Positions 1 to 9,224 of a DNA stretch of 64,000 bases are shown one piece after another. The position numbers and the translations under genes are program-made. This stretch comes from Cristatella mucedo. Its lineage: Eukaryota > Bryozoa > Phylactolaemata > Cristatellidae. The notes beneath the pieces are model-generated. The model was not told the DNA's origin. It saw only the letters and a list, made by a program, of their open reading frames with translations, and made no database searches. Position 1 is the first letter of the stretch. The number at the start of each line of letters is the position of its first letter. The stretch covers positions 4,766,001 to 4,830,000 of the forward strand of contig WPIO01000004.1 of NCBI GenBank assembly GCA_009760855.2, read 5' to 3'.

Positions 1-7
1 TCGTAAA

Positions 8-160
8 GTATTATTGAATATAATTCATTTTTATAGCGCCATAAATGAACTGAATTGCTATTCAGGCGCTTTCCATATGGCACGGTGCTCGAGTCCACGA
101 CCCCGTCATTAAGTGCATCCACCTTGACCTTGCTTGGGCGAGCATCTGGCCAAATCGGCA
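8..160 (-). repeat. SINE-2, tRNA-derived, decayed copy
   Basis: Read on the minus strand, this has a decayed box A (GGCCAAATG region), a box B-like GGACTCGAGCACC, and then a 3' part that resembles the end of LINE-A and runs into an AAT-rich tail at the left edge. It matches the better copies at 2305, 6652 and 56378. A Pol III-type SINE is the likely origin. It is old and carries several changes in both boxes. Confidence 0.6.
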
Positions 161-469
161 TGGCGTCACTTCGAATTCGCTTGGAGAGGCCCGTGAGTCC
201 CTCTAAACACTCGTTACGTATAAAATATTAATTTCTATTTTTCAAGTATTCTATATATTATAAGTATATATTTTATTTAAATAGAATTTTGACTCTGTAG
301 ACTCGGCAGCTCCTTGCTAAAGGAGCGCCGCCGAAAGCCGCCTCTCTGGACGTGGTCAAAAAATAAGAACCTACCGCCGCCATTTTGAGAGCCTGCGGCT
401 TTGCGCCGCGGATGTCCCGCGTTCGGCAGGCTCCTTTAAATTGCCAATTTAGAATGTTGCCAACTCACA

Positions 470-617
470 AAGAACACGTTCGTCCCCTGAGGAAATTGAG
501 AGCACGATGCTACTCACCATTCAATCGCGTTTCCCTCTGCAGCAAATGCAAAGCGCCTAGAAAGAGATTGGGTTCTCCGAGAGATTAGTATCAAGTGCAT
601 TATTATTATTATTATTA
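470..617 (+). mobile_element. LINE-A 3' end fragment
   Basis: This is a 5'-truncated tail of the LINE-A family. It holds the block reading GCAAATGCAAAGCGCCTAGA, followed by AAGAGATTGGGTTCTC and an ATT-repeat tail. The same block ends the copies at 10553, 16640, 35390, 49640 and 50074, two of which are joined to reverse-transcriptase C-terminal coding. It has no coding capacity of its own. Confidence 0.75.
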
Positions 618-1139
618 GAACATCTTCTGGGTACCGACGTGGCACTAACGTGCGCACCGTGCGCGCGCCGGCAGCCCTTCCAGCCCCAATCGAATCGGAT
701 CGCTACCAATCTAGACAATCTGGCCTCGAATCCGAGGCGAGACGCCCGGAGATAGCCTTTGAGCCTGTCGCTCTATACGTCCAGTGGCTCCTTCCGACGG
801 AAATAAATCCCTTTTAGGCACTTTACGTACGCTGGAAAGGAAGGTCAGTTTAGCATGAGCGGTTTCAGCGCGCATTAACACACAAATTACTATTCACACG
901 GAGACGGAGCTGATGCTGCGACGAATATGCAGGTATTCGGCCTCCCTTTCAGGCCACGTCGTGCCGTCAGTCGGGAATGAGTTCTTGACTTTGGAAGCAC
1001 ACGAACTGAAGGCACTGTCTCCTAAGAATTTTCGGGTTGCTTTGCACCACAGCTAACCAATTTGAGTCCGAAAAGCAGTGCGAGATACTTTGATAAGCCT
1101 TATTATGAAGTAGTTCGTATGAGCAATCTGGAGCAAGCG
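618..1139. other. No gene seen; intergenic or intronic
   Basis: Mixed-composition sequence with no open frame I could link to a family, no clear tRNA, and no strong repeat structure beyond the ATT tail at its left edge. It may be an intron or 3' flank of the minus-strand WD40 gene, whose downstream exons were not found. Confidence 0.4.
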
Positions 1140-1375
1140 AATTAAGGGAACTAAAAGTGAGTGACGTAGCCCTAAAGTCGATGAGCTACTTCATGGTGAC
1201 ACTGTGTGCAGGTCATGAGCGCGGGCATGGTGTGGTAGCTGCGACGGTCGCGGCAGGCCAAGTCTAGCTGTCGAGTTTGGTACCAGCTGTAAGCGTCTCG
1301 TTGCTCAGAGACAGGAAGCCCTACAAGTAGTGAGTTACATTGAGTCTAGGCGATATGTCGTGAATGCATTGGCCA
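1140..1375 (-). mobile_element. LINE-A coding-region fragment
   Basis: It aligns by eye to the LINE-A copy at 50560-50730. Both carry CTAAAAGTGAG(T/C)GACG, then GTGCAGGTC, GGTGTG-TGG-AGCTGCGAC and a CTAGCTGT block in the same order. In the better copy this stretch encodes the reverse-transcriptase C-terminal region on the minus strand. Here the frame is broken, so this is an old fragment. Confidence 0.55.
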
Positions 1376-1880
1376 GTTTCGTTTGGCTAAAGGCTCGCGA
1401 GAAAAGCGTTCACTTTACCCATCTGCCCCATACGGAGGAAGGAGCATCCGGGTAAGAAGGAGCTGGGGCTGAATGCGAGTTGGTCGAATGCCGCGGTCAG
1501 CGCTCAGCGGTGGTCGTCGCTGTTCAGCAATCTTCGGAATTTTTAAAGGCGGAATATCTGCATTTGAATTCCTTAGTCTGAGGGTCCCGGAAGTCAATGG
1601 CCCGCGCAACCCAAGGACGAAATGCCTCTTCAGCTCCGCGGCCGCCGCCGCCGAGGCTCAGCGGAGCCATGTTTTGGCCGGGCCGCGCGGGATGCTTCGC
1701 CGTGGTCAAAGGCCTTCGCCTCGGCCTCGGTCTCGTTGGCAGCGTCTTCTGCAAACAGGCTCCGATTTCCGGTGCATCAAAGAGTGAGCGGCGATTCGAC
1801 TGCCAGCTGTCTTTGCAGCGCCCTCTAAACGATGGCTGCGCCCCATATTTTTGGGACGCAGTCTGAATGTCTTTGCCTTA
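1376..1880. other. CpG-rich stretch without recognised gene
   Basis: This stretch is rich in CpG and GC. Several overlapping short frames exist on both strands but none resembles a known protein. They are proline-, arginine- and alanine-rich, as expected from GC-rich DNA read at random. It could be a promoter or 5' exon of an unseen gene, but nothing here supports that directly. Confidence 0.35.
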
Positions 1881-2048
1881 GGAGGAGGAGGACGAGGAGG
1901 AGGAGGAGGAGGAGGAGGAGGAGGAGGAGGAGGAGGAGGACGAGGACGAGGAGGAGGACGAGGAGGAGGAGGAGGAGGAGGAAGAGGAGGAGGACGAGGA
2001 CGAGGAGGCGGAGGAGGAGGCGGAGGAGGAGGAGGAGGAGGAGGAGGG
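1881..2048 (+). repeat. GGA/CGA trinucleotide tract
   Basis: About 168 bp of almost uninterrupted GGA triplets with interspersed CGA. It reads as poly-Gly/Arg on one strand and poly-Pro on the other, which explains the long artificial frames here. The tract is strongly purine-biased on the plus strand. Confidence 0.95.
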
Positions 2049-2304
2049 AGGAGCGCCGCGTCAGAATTGCGCATTTTAAATGAGTTCAAGAAAGAGACCG
2101 GTACCTCGTGCGTAGATGACCTTGTAGATCTTACAGATAAGAGCGACGGCAAAGAGGGTGGTATCGAACGTCGGTATCGAACGTCGCGAATCGGCATGGA
2201 TAAGGCCTTCACCACATTATCGCATCGCTGAAGTCCGAACCTAGCGGGGCCATCGGCGTCAGAGCTGCTGGGGCGGGCGGAAATTTAAGCGCGATTCATT
2301 TCAA

Positions 2305-2443
2305 AGGCACCCTAAGAGAACTTAATCTCCATGAAGGCGCTTCGCGAACAACGCCGCGTGGCTCGAGCCCACGACCTCGGTCATCAATTTCACTCACCTT
2401 GACCTAGGTTAGAGGCGAGCGCCTTAAATGCTGGGCCAATGGG
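2305..2443 (-). repeat. SINE-2, tRNA-derived copy
   Basis: On the minus strand it reads box A-like GGCCCAGCATTTAAGGCGC, then CCGAGGTCGTGGGCTCGAGCC (box B region), and then a LINE-A-like 3' end with AGATTAAGTTCTCTTAGGGT. It is closely similar to the copy at 6652. It is a repeat, not a functional tRNA gene, because the acceptor-stem ends do not pair. Confidence 0.75.
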
Positions 2444-3660
2444 AGCAGGCGAATGGAAACGGCTGGATCGATGCTTTGTCAAGGGAAAGAGGTGACGCAG
2501 CAGCAGCAGCAGCCCCGATCAGAGACGCGCCCAAAGATGCGGATGAACCTTAGGATGGGCGTTGCGTGGCAACCCCCGAGGGACTTTTGCGGGGCCACTG
2601 ACCGGGAACCTGACCTGGCGCTGCCAGGCGCGACGGACGTTGCCTTCTCGCAGGCAACGCGAAGGCAACGTCTGTACGTGTAGGCGGCGGTCGTTCGAGC
2701 GCAGGCGATCGTATTTCCCGCGGCAGAGCCTTGCACCCGTGACCCTGTGCGTAGGGCGAGGTCTGTGCGCTTGACGCGGCGACCGCTTGCGTGGAGATAG
2801 GGCCGAACTAGACGCGCAGCGGCGTGGCTCGCTCGCAAATAACGTTCAGTAGAATCCCCCATGTGCGATTGGTTCATCGTCGGTCCTGCTCATGCCAGTG
2901 AACTCGCTACCCACCCGTCGGCGACGGTAAGTAGGATAGTGCCAGAAAGGATAATAGCGCCAGATAGCGATAGGATAGTGCCAGAAACGCTGCCGCCGAG
3001 GCGACGTGCTGATTGCGAACCCGGAGCACCGACCGAACTGTCTCTCGGTAGTGGGAAACGCCTCGCGGCGTGCGACGGAGTACGCCTCCTCATCCGCCGC
3101 GGAGCGCTCGGCGTCGCAGAGGATGGCCACCCGAAGATGGTCACCCGAGGCGCCGCTCTCTGCCCGGCAGGCTTGCGTAATCCCGTCTGCATCAACTGGT
3201 AGCCTCGCTCTGGAGAAACGCCGCGAAGAAAGAAAGGTCAAGGCTGATTCAAAAGCAGCCTCGTTCGTATAGCGGCGGAAGAGCCGTAGCGGCGGCTGTC
3301 GCCGCCGCTCGCAGTGGGCGATCGCTCTAAGTATCACGCCCTGGGTCATGAAGAGTGAGCGCTCCTGAAACCTCGTCTAAGACCCGGGATGAGCGTCGAA
3401 AGCGAGGCTGCTGCCCACAAATACGTCAAAACCCCTTCCGAAACGCCGCCGGTCCCCGATTTCGATGTAATTTGAAGGTCTGCTCGCTAAGAAAGCCAGC
3501 AGGAAGCTCTGTAGACCCAGTCGTCAAAAAACAGAAATCCTAGAAAAAAAGAAACCCCACCTCAGCATTGTGGTAAGATTGCAGCTCTAAGGCGCCGAAA
3601 GCACGCCGCACGGCACGCCTCTGTGGGCCTGTCTAAAAAGGACAACATCTTAAGCACCGC
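2444..3660. other. GC-rich stretch, no gene recognised
   Basis: Open frames of up to 167 codons exist on the minus strand (for example 2846-3349) and 113 codons on the plus strand, but neither resembles a known family. A short imperfect repeat of AGGATAGTGCCAGAAA occurs at 2933-2990. The remaining WD40-gene exons could in principle lie in 1-4.8 kb, but I found none that reads as further WD40 blades. Confidence 0.35.
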
Positions 3661-3698
3661 TAGGGTATCAAGATCGCCGCCCCTGAAAAAGAAATTGC

Positions 3699-3872
3699 AA
3701 AAATAATATAAATACAAGCTGATTTAACGGCCTCTTTTTTGTATAGCGACAGAAGGGCCTTGGCGGCTATCACTACCGCTTGCAGAGGCGATAAAGGATC
3801 GCCCACCGCAGGATTCGAACCCACTACCTCGGGGCCGAGGATGTGAAAAACAACCGCCTTACCTCTCATTCG
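3699..3872 (-). repeat. SINE-1, tRNA-derived copy
   Basis: On the minus strand: GGTAAGGCGGTTG (box A region), an anticodon-arm-like CTCGGCCCCGAGG, box B GGGTTCGAATCC, a short unique body (GCAAGCGGTAGTGATAGCCG), and an ATTT-rich tail. Copies in the opposite orientation lie at 37688 and 56849. The intact box B and paired anticodon-arm sequence show descent from a tRNA. It is a dispersed SINE and probably not a tRNA gene. Confidence 0.8.
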
Positions 3873-4807
3873 TACACCGACCCTGAATGCGAACGGAGCG
3901 GAAACGCCGCCAGGCTAGCAGCCTTAATAGCCCCGCGTATAAGAAAATGGCCGCCATCCGGCGGAGAAACGGGGTGAATCCGCCTCGCTTCGCGACGACA
4001 ACTCTAGAATCGCTCTCTAAGTCAGCAGCCGCTCTCAGTCAGCAGCCCTGGAAAATGGGCTGCAGGCTCAATAGATCTTCTCACACCGATTTTTCCCTGT
4101 CCCGGTCGTATGCCCGGACCAACCTGAACGACTGAAAGCTAGCAGCCGCAGGCGACCCGCCAGAGCCTGGTGTGCGCGCAGGTCGTGCATGTTTAGCAGA
4201 GCAGGCGGCCGATTAAAGGAAACAGGCAAGTTCTCCAGCAGTTCCTCTACCGGAGGATTCTAGAACCCTTTGGCTCTCGCGCCCCACAAGACAGGACGTT
4301 GAGCGGCAGGCGAACTAGCGACACGAGAGCCCTAGCGGCTATCGCCACCGCCGCAGCGCGACGCTCCTTCACAGCCCGCTGCGCGACTCGACGACCCACG
4401 ACCCGGGCAGCGACGTGCGAGCATCTAACTCCGGCGACCCGCGACCCGGCGCCTTTCCGGACGCGGCGGCCCTCTGCGGCCAGGCGCGTCGAAGGCACCC
4501 CGTCGAAGAGGCCTGGCGAGCCTCTAGAGCGGCTCTAAAAAGCCCGGTTAAAGCTAAAGCTCTAAAAAGCCCGGCAGCCCCCTTTCCGGAAGCCTCGTGG
4601 CCGATGGCTGGGGAGCTTCCACTGGATGGAGGCGGCAAACGGGGGAGTATCGTTCTTAGCCATCTTGGCGATTTTGGACGGCCGCAGCACCCGGGCCGCG
4701 CCCATTCAGCCAGACCTGTTCGGGTCTTTGGGTCTTTGTGGGAGAACCTACCCTCAATTTCCGCCCCCACCCCCGCGCCGCCGCCCCGCCCCGCCCCACC
4801 CCACCAC

Positions 4808-6132
4808 CTCGTCGCTGGGTGGGTGGCTGGTGATGTGCCATTTCTCGCGGCGAGCGCTCGGCGGCCGCGCCGCGCCGCCGAGCGCTCGCCTCGTGTCGAT
4901 GCACTGAACCGGCACGTTCTCCTTGAGGCAGAACACGATGACCGTCTTGTCGGCGGCGATGGTGACGACGAGCTCGCGCCTGTCGTCGATGGCCACGTGC
5001 GCGACGGGCTTCCGGTGTCCGGCCAGCACGATGCCCGGCTGGCCGCTGGCCGAGTACGGGTTGAGGATGCGCACCAAGCCGTCGGCGCAGCCGGCCGCTA
5101 TCGTGCTCACCGCGTGGCAGTAGTCGAAGCAGAGCACGCCGCGGCGCACGGAGAAGTAGCGCGCCGCGGCGGCGGCGGCGCCGCCGCGCCACTCGGCGCT
5201 GCAGACGCACAGCGTTCGCTCGCTGCTGCGCGAGCACGAGACGAACATGTCGCGGCCGAGGCTGCGGAAGCGCTTGATGCGCACCACCCAGTCGTCGTGC
5301 AGACGCTCGAGCACGTGACCGTCGGCGAGCGGTGCGTGGCCGCCGGCGAGCACGTCGCTCAGGTGCGCCTCCTTGACGTCGCCCGGCCGCACGGCGAACG
5401 GGCCGCCGCCGGCGGCGCCGCGCTGGGCGAAGCGCAGCGCCGTCACGCGGCCCTCCGTGTCGCCGTAGAGCAGCGAGCATCGCTCCGCCGCGCACTCGGC
5501 GTCGGGCACGTACTCGAGGCAGAGCGGCACGTAGGGCAGGTGGCTGAGCGTGCACGTCCGCTCGAACTTGCCGCCAGCCGTGCTGTAGAATCGTATCGTC
5601 CGGTCGTTGACGAAGGCCAGCGCCAGCGCGCTGGCCTCGGCCATGTTAACCATGTCGGAGACGTACACGCCGCCGCCGCCGGCGGCGGCGGCGGCGGCTC
5701 GCGGCATCCGCTCGAGCTCGGCGACGTTGATCGCGCGCAGCCGCTTGAAGCCAGCGCTCCAGTAGTTCAGATTGCCGTCGCGGCTGACAGTGACGTAGCG
5801 GCCGCCGCGCACCGCCGCTGCCGCCGCCGCCGTTGCCGCACCGGCGGCGGCGGCGGCGGGCGCGAACTCGATGCGCATGATGACGTCGCGGTCGCGCTGG
5901 CCCTGCACTCGCCGCAGCTCCTTGGGGTACGGCTTCAGGCGCTCGGCGCTGCGCATGTAGTCCTGCTTGAGCGTCTCGACGACCGTGTAGGAAATGTAGT
6001 CGGACCAGGTTACGACCTTCGTGCGCTCGCAGTCGATTTTCATGAACAGCTTCTCCAGGTCTTCGCCGGCGATGCGGTCGCTGACACAATCGTGCCAGAG
6101 GCGCACGAAGCTGGGCATGTCCAGGCCGTCGG
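4808..6132 (-). CDS. WDR49/WDR64/WDY-like WD40 protein, large internal exon
   Basis: This exon encodes a degenerate EF-hand and then about six WD40 blades. The acceptor is CCGCCGCAG|CC at 6133/6132. It leaves two bases that complete the codon split by the donor at 7321. The ATG at 6118 is internal if this splice is right. Counting from that Met: an EF-hand-like loop lies at residues 29-40 (begins DCE, ends SD). Blades follow, with signatures VSRDGNLNYW, ALAFVNDRTIRFY, LLYGDTEGRVTAL, DMFVSCSRSSERTL, GVLCFDY-IAAGCADGLVRILNPY and GHRKPVAHVAI-DKTVIVF. Family members are large EF-hand/WD40 scaffolds linked to testis and cilia; the role here is inferred. The 3' end is uncertain. A GAG|GTGGTG donor fits at 4808/4807, but conserved sequence stops near 4890. 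Alanine runs, coded by GCC/GCG, interrupt the blades. Confidence 0.8.
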
Positions 6133-6364
6133 CTGCGGCGGCGGTGGCGAAGCGACGATTGCCGCGAGCGGGCAGCAGCGGCGGCGGCGGCGGCGCGGCG
6201 GCGGAGCTGCTAGAAACTCAGCTCCGACTCAGACTTGGAGCTTGGCCGTTTCTTACAAAAGAACGTTGGAGGCGCAATCTGCATCGATTTTCTGCACAGG
6301 GCGACCTCACCAAAGCCTGCCGGGCTGCACCAACGGATGACCCGGTCGGTCTGTTTGAAATTTC

Positions 6365-6455
6365 AACATATATATTTCTATATATGCATATATATGCATG
6401 CATAATTTTATATACAGTATAAATAGCAATATTATAATATATATAGATATATGTC
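6365..6455. repeat. AT-rich simple sequence
   Basis: A run of TATATA, TATGCATA and ATAATATA motifs inside the WD40-gene intron. Several short overlapping palindromes of TATATGCATATA type are present. No function is evident. Confidence 0.6.
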
Positions 6456-6483
6456 AGCTGAACCGGAAACGCCCGGGAACGAT

Positions 6484-6488
<5 letters not shown>

Positions 6489-6523
<35 letters not shown>

Positions 6524-6537
6524 CTTTCTCTCTTTCG
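6489..6537 (+). repeat. CT dinucleotide tract
   Basis: About 49 bp of CT repeats with two small interruptions. It is one of many GA/CT tracts in the window. It lies in the intron of the minus-strand WD40 gene, so it is a GA tract in the sense of that gene. Confidence 0.95.
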
Positions 6538-6651
6538 AGGATGCAACTTCCCCTCAGCTAAAGTTAAGTGCCCGCTGCTACCAACTTATCCGCGATACGT
6601 TCGCTGCTGCTAGTCCTAATAATAACAAAGATAAAACTAATCACAATCCAT

Positions 6652-6802
6652 TCGTATAGCATCCTAAGAGAACTTGATCTCTATTTAGGCGCTTCGCATA
6701 CGCCACGGGGCTCGAGCCCACGACCTCGGTCGTCGTATACAATTACTTTGAACTTGGTCGAGGTGAGCGCCTTAACCACTGGGCCGTACGCGTGGCGTTC
6801 GT
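6652..6802 (-). repeat. SINE-2, best-preserved copy
   Basis: On the minus strand: box A GGCCCAGTGGTTAAGGCGC, then a roughly 30-bp spacer, then GACCGAGGTCGTGGGCTCGAG (box B region), and a tail reading GAAGCGCCTAAATAGAGATC and AAGTTCTCTTAGGATGC. That tail matches the LINE-A 3' end (AAAGCGCCTAGAAAGAGATT then GAGTTCTCTGAGGGCGC). It is therefore a tRNA-headed SINE with a LINE-derived tail. Confidence 0.85.
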
Positions 6803-7320
6803 AGGATTGAGAACATCTGTGAGGCCGAACCTTTGGTAACGGCGCGGAGAATGCACCGCATCACGGCGTACAGCCTGACCAAAGAGCGCCTTGTCGTCGG
6901 CGGGAGCACGAGACGCCGACGGACGGCCCGCAGAGCGAATCGAGTCCCCGAATCGGATCCGAATTGAGTCCGCGAATCGGAGCGAGCGCGGAATTGGCGC
7001 TATTGTATTGCAACTGTGAGTGAGACTTCGCAGCGGCTTCGCGGCGACTTCTTGGCCTCAGTCCGTGCAGTCGGGAGTGCCGCGGCGCGCGCGCGAAGCG
7101 AGCTGCCGTTGCGCATCGGGGAGACCTGGCGCGTTCGCGAAACCCAATCTGGGCTCGTGCGCGGAGCTCGGGCCAGTCGGCGACTGCGAGAGGCGAGCTC
7201 GCGGTGGGCGGCGGCGGTGTGGGGAGGATGGGCGGGGCCGTTTTGACGGGGGGGGGGCGGGATCTTTGTGGCCCTCTTTTGACGAGCTGCTCGCCCGCCC
7301 GAAGCTGCGGAGCTCTCTAC

Positions 7321-7572
7321 CTTGCTCCGCCTGCAGCGCGAGGAATGCGCCCTCGAGAGCCTGCAGCTTGCTCGGCGACAGCCACTCGGACGGGTTGCGA
7401 GGATCCTTCGCGACGTCGCAGCTCAGGCTCGAGCGTCGCAGCTCGGCAAACTGCCACAGCTGGATTATGACCTCTGCCTGGAGTGCCGCCGTCGGGCGCT
7501 GCGAGCCGGCTCGCGCCAGCCGCAGCTCGGACTGCGAGCCGCTCTCGTTCAGCTCTTGAATGTAGGACGAGA
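7321..7572 (-). CDS. WDR49/WDR64/WDY-like protein, upstream exon
   Basis: This 252-bp exon (2 + 83 codons + 1 base) encodes a helix-rich segment. It ends in LSPSKLQALEGAFLALQAEQ, the entering helix of an EF-hand. Joined to the exon at 6132 it continues directly as ADGLDMPSFVRLW. That matches the order seen in this family, where a helix is followed by a GxxM/F segment and a second EF-hand. The acceptor is CCGTTTCAG|TC at 7573/7572 and the donor is CAAG|GTAGAG. The frame stays open upstream to an ATG at 7870, so a longer first exon starting there is possible. That part is only arginine-rich low-complexity sequence, so I prefer the shorter exon. No start codon is assigned. Confidence 0.65.
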
Positions 7573-8130
7573 CTGAAACGGCCGCGAGCCGCGACGGGCG
7601 GTGACGAGCGGCGCGGCCGGGCGCACAGCCGCGAGGCGCAGAAAGCGGAGGCTCGGCGGCGGCTCGTCGACGAGAGGCTCGTCGACGAGAGGCTCGTCGA
7701 CGAGAGGCTCGTCGACGCGCCGTCGACGAGCCGCCGGCGCGAGCGCGGCGGCAGCCGCTCTCGTCCGACCGAGTTGATCGCTGCGAGCGGACGGGCTCTG
7801 CGGAGGCTACTGCGCTTGCGCGCGTGCGGCAGTTGCGTCGCTGCTCGGCCAGCGTCCCTCGTGACGTCAACGGCAGTGCGGTGCGCCGCTCATTGGTAGC
7901 GCGCTGCGAGCTGATGGTTCTGAAGTGCCCGCTAAAGCACTCGCTAACAGTCGCCCGGAACCTCGCACTTTGTCGCGACCTCTTTGCTCTGCTACCTGGA
8001 AGAAGGTCGCCATGTTCGCCGCTGCGGTCGCCGCAAACCTTAAAAATTCGCGAAAACTTGCTGCGACTACCATGAGCGTTTTGCCAGCCAATAGAAACGA
8101 CTCTTGCTCCTGACTAGAATAGCTCAACTT
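7573..8130. promoter_or_regulatory. CpG-rich region upstream of WD40 exons
   Basis: CpG-dense sequence covers about 6840-8130, spanning exon 7321-7572 and its upstream side. That is the usual look of a gene start in such genomes. No TATA box was identified. The gene's first exon and transcription start probably lie here or further right. The call is by base composition only. Confidence 0.35.
7661..7717. repeat. 15-bp palindromic tandem repeat, 3.8 copies
   Basis: The unit GGCTCGTCGACGAGA is repeated almost perfectly. Each unit holds the 12-bp palindrome CTCGTCGACGAG, so the array can form several alternative hairpins. On the minus strand it reads as RRRAS repeats if translated. A further GTCGACGAG follows at 7722-7730. 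Confidence 0.9.
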
Positions 8131-9132
8131 GGCAAACGACGTCTATATCAAGACCTGTCGCACCTGCGTAGGTAGTCGTAAGAAGTAGATTGGGTGGGAG
8201 CAATTGAAAGGGAAGCACGTGATAGAGCTGCTCTCAGCTAGGTCAGCTGACGGCACGGCGATATTGCTACGCGCGTACAATATCCTTGGTCTGCGTACCA
8301 ATATGGTGGACGGTGCGTGCGCACACGGATACTTGGTCTGAATCTATGGTCTGCATTTCAGTCACTCGACATCTCGACATAGCCACGCGGACCTGGTGAG
8401 TTTTATGCAGGAGGGCAATGTGTTTAAAGCACTCTCGAAGCCTAAGCGGCTTTCGGTGCGCATATTGTAGCCAATAGGATCCACCTTACGTAATGGTGAG
8501 CATGCGAGAAGCGTGGCAGGAAGTGGCAGTGAAACGAGTTGAAGTGTGGAATTAGCAGCACAACGCGACTGAAGAGGATGCGTCCGAGTTTACAACAGAT
8601 GGGCAGGCGTCTTTGCATAGCAACGGCGGTTTCCGCAGTCTACGACCTGTCGGCGTAAAACCTTCTGCTGAAGGCGCATTTGCTGCGACATCATCCGGCG
8701 ACGTCCGGTCAAGGTCAGGTTGTAGCCCCAGGAAAATTCCCGTGCTTAGGGCCCGAAATGAATTAAATGCATCTCGCGCCGACAGCTGTCTCGTCGTCCC
8801 GGTTCGCGTCGGGCGTAGTTCTTAGGTCGTAGAGCGATTAGAGCGGGTTGGTTACCCGTCCGAGTAATCCAAGACTAAGCCGGAGTCGTCGCGTCCTGGA
8901 TTACCGGGCTGAGCATGCCGCGGGCGCCAAAGGGAATATTTCTGTACTAAACTACCTTTCTAGACGCGTGGACAGGCGATTTTGGCGGCTACGCGAACGG
9001 CCGAGCCCCATTCGGTCGCCCCCCGGCGGCACGGCCGGCGGCTGGCAACTACCAACCGCAACCCTAGGAGGCGGGACCCGGAACTATGCGCTGGGCTCGC
9101 CAGAGGCCGGCTAGAATGTGCGCGTTAGGCCC
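8131..9132. other. Intergenic, no gene seen
   Basis: I found no exon, tRNA or family repeat here. Short frames on the plus strand (8613-8825, 8848-9114) look random. CpG density is still raised towards 8900-9480. Confidence 0.4.
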
Positions 9133-9224
9133 GACCAATTGACCATCCACCACATCCAACGTTAGTTGGATGCGGTGGATGGTCAATTGGTCCACCGCAT
9201 CCAACTAACGTTGGATGCGGTGGA
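9133..9224. repeat. Compound foldback (double hairpin)
   Basis: Four arms alternate. The arm at 9133-9160 pairs with 9165-9192 (28 bp, one mismatch, loop GTTA). The arm at 9191-9205 pairs with 9210-9224 (15 bp, perfect, loop TAAC). The two hairpins abut and overlap by two bases. Arms 9154-9180 and 9191-9217 can also pair perfectly with each other, giving a competing fold. The core unit is CATCCAAC-GTTGGATG. It may be a foldback transposon end or a cruciform-prone sequence. Confidence 0.9.

Larger units (their letters stand above)
6133..7320 (-). other. Intron of the WD40 gene
   Basis: A 1188-bp phase-1 intron. The donor AAG|GTAGAG is at 7321/7320 and the acceptor GCCGCCGCAG is at 6133. It contains a SINE-2 copy, a CT tract, and an AT-rich segment at 6365-6455. 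The splice call rests on two independent facts: the phases agree, and the joined protein restores a continuous EF-hand region. Confidence 0.7.

Noticed and set aside
1706-2215. Long proline-rich (minus) and glycine/arginine-rich (plus) frames
   Set aside because: They are produced by the GGA/CGA repeat and have no non-repetitive similarity.
4415-6340. A 641-codon plus-strand frame, the longest in the window
   Set aside because: It is the antisense shadow of the WD40 exon in GC-rich DNA. The minus-strand reading has clear EF-hand and WD40 signatures and this one has none.
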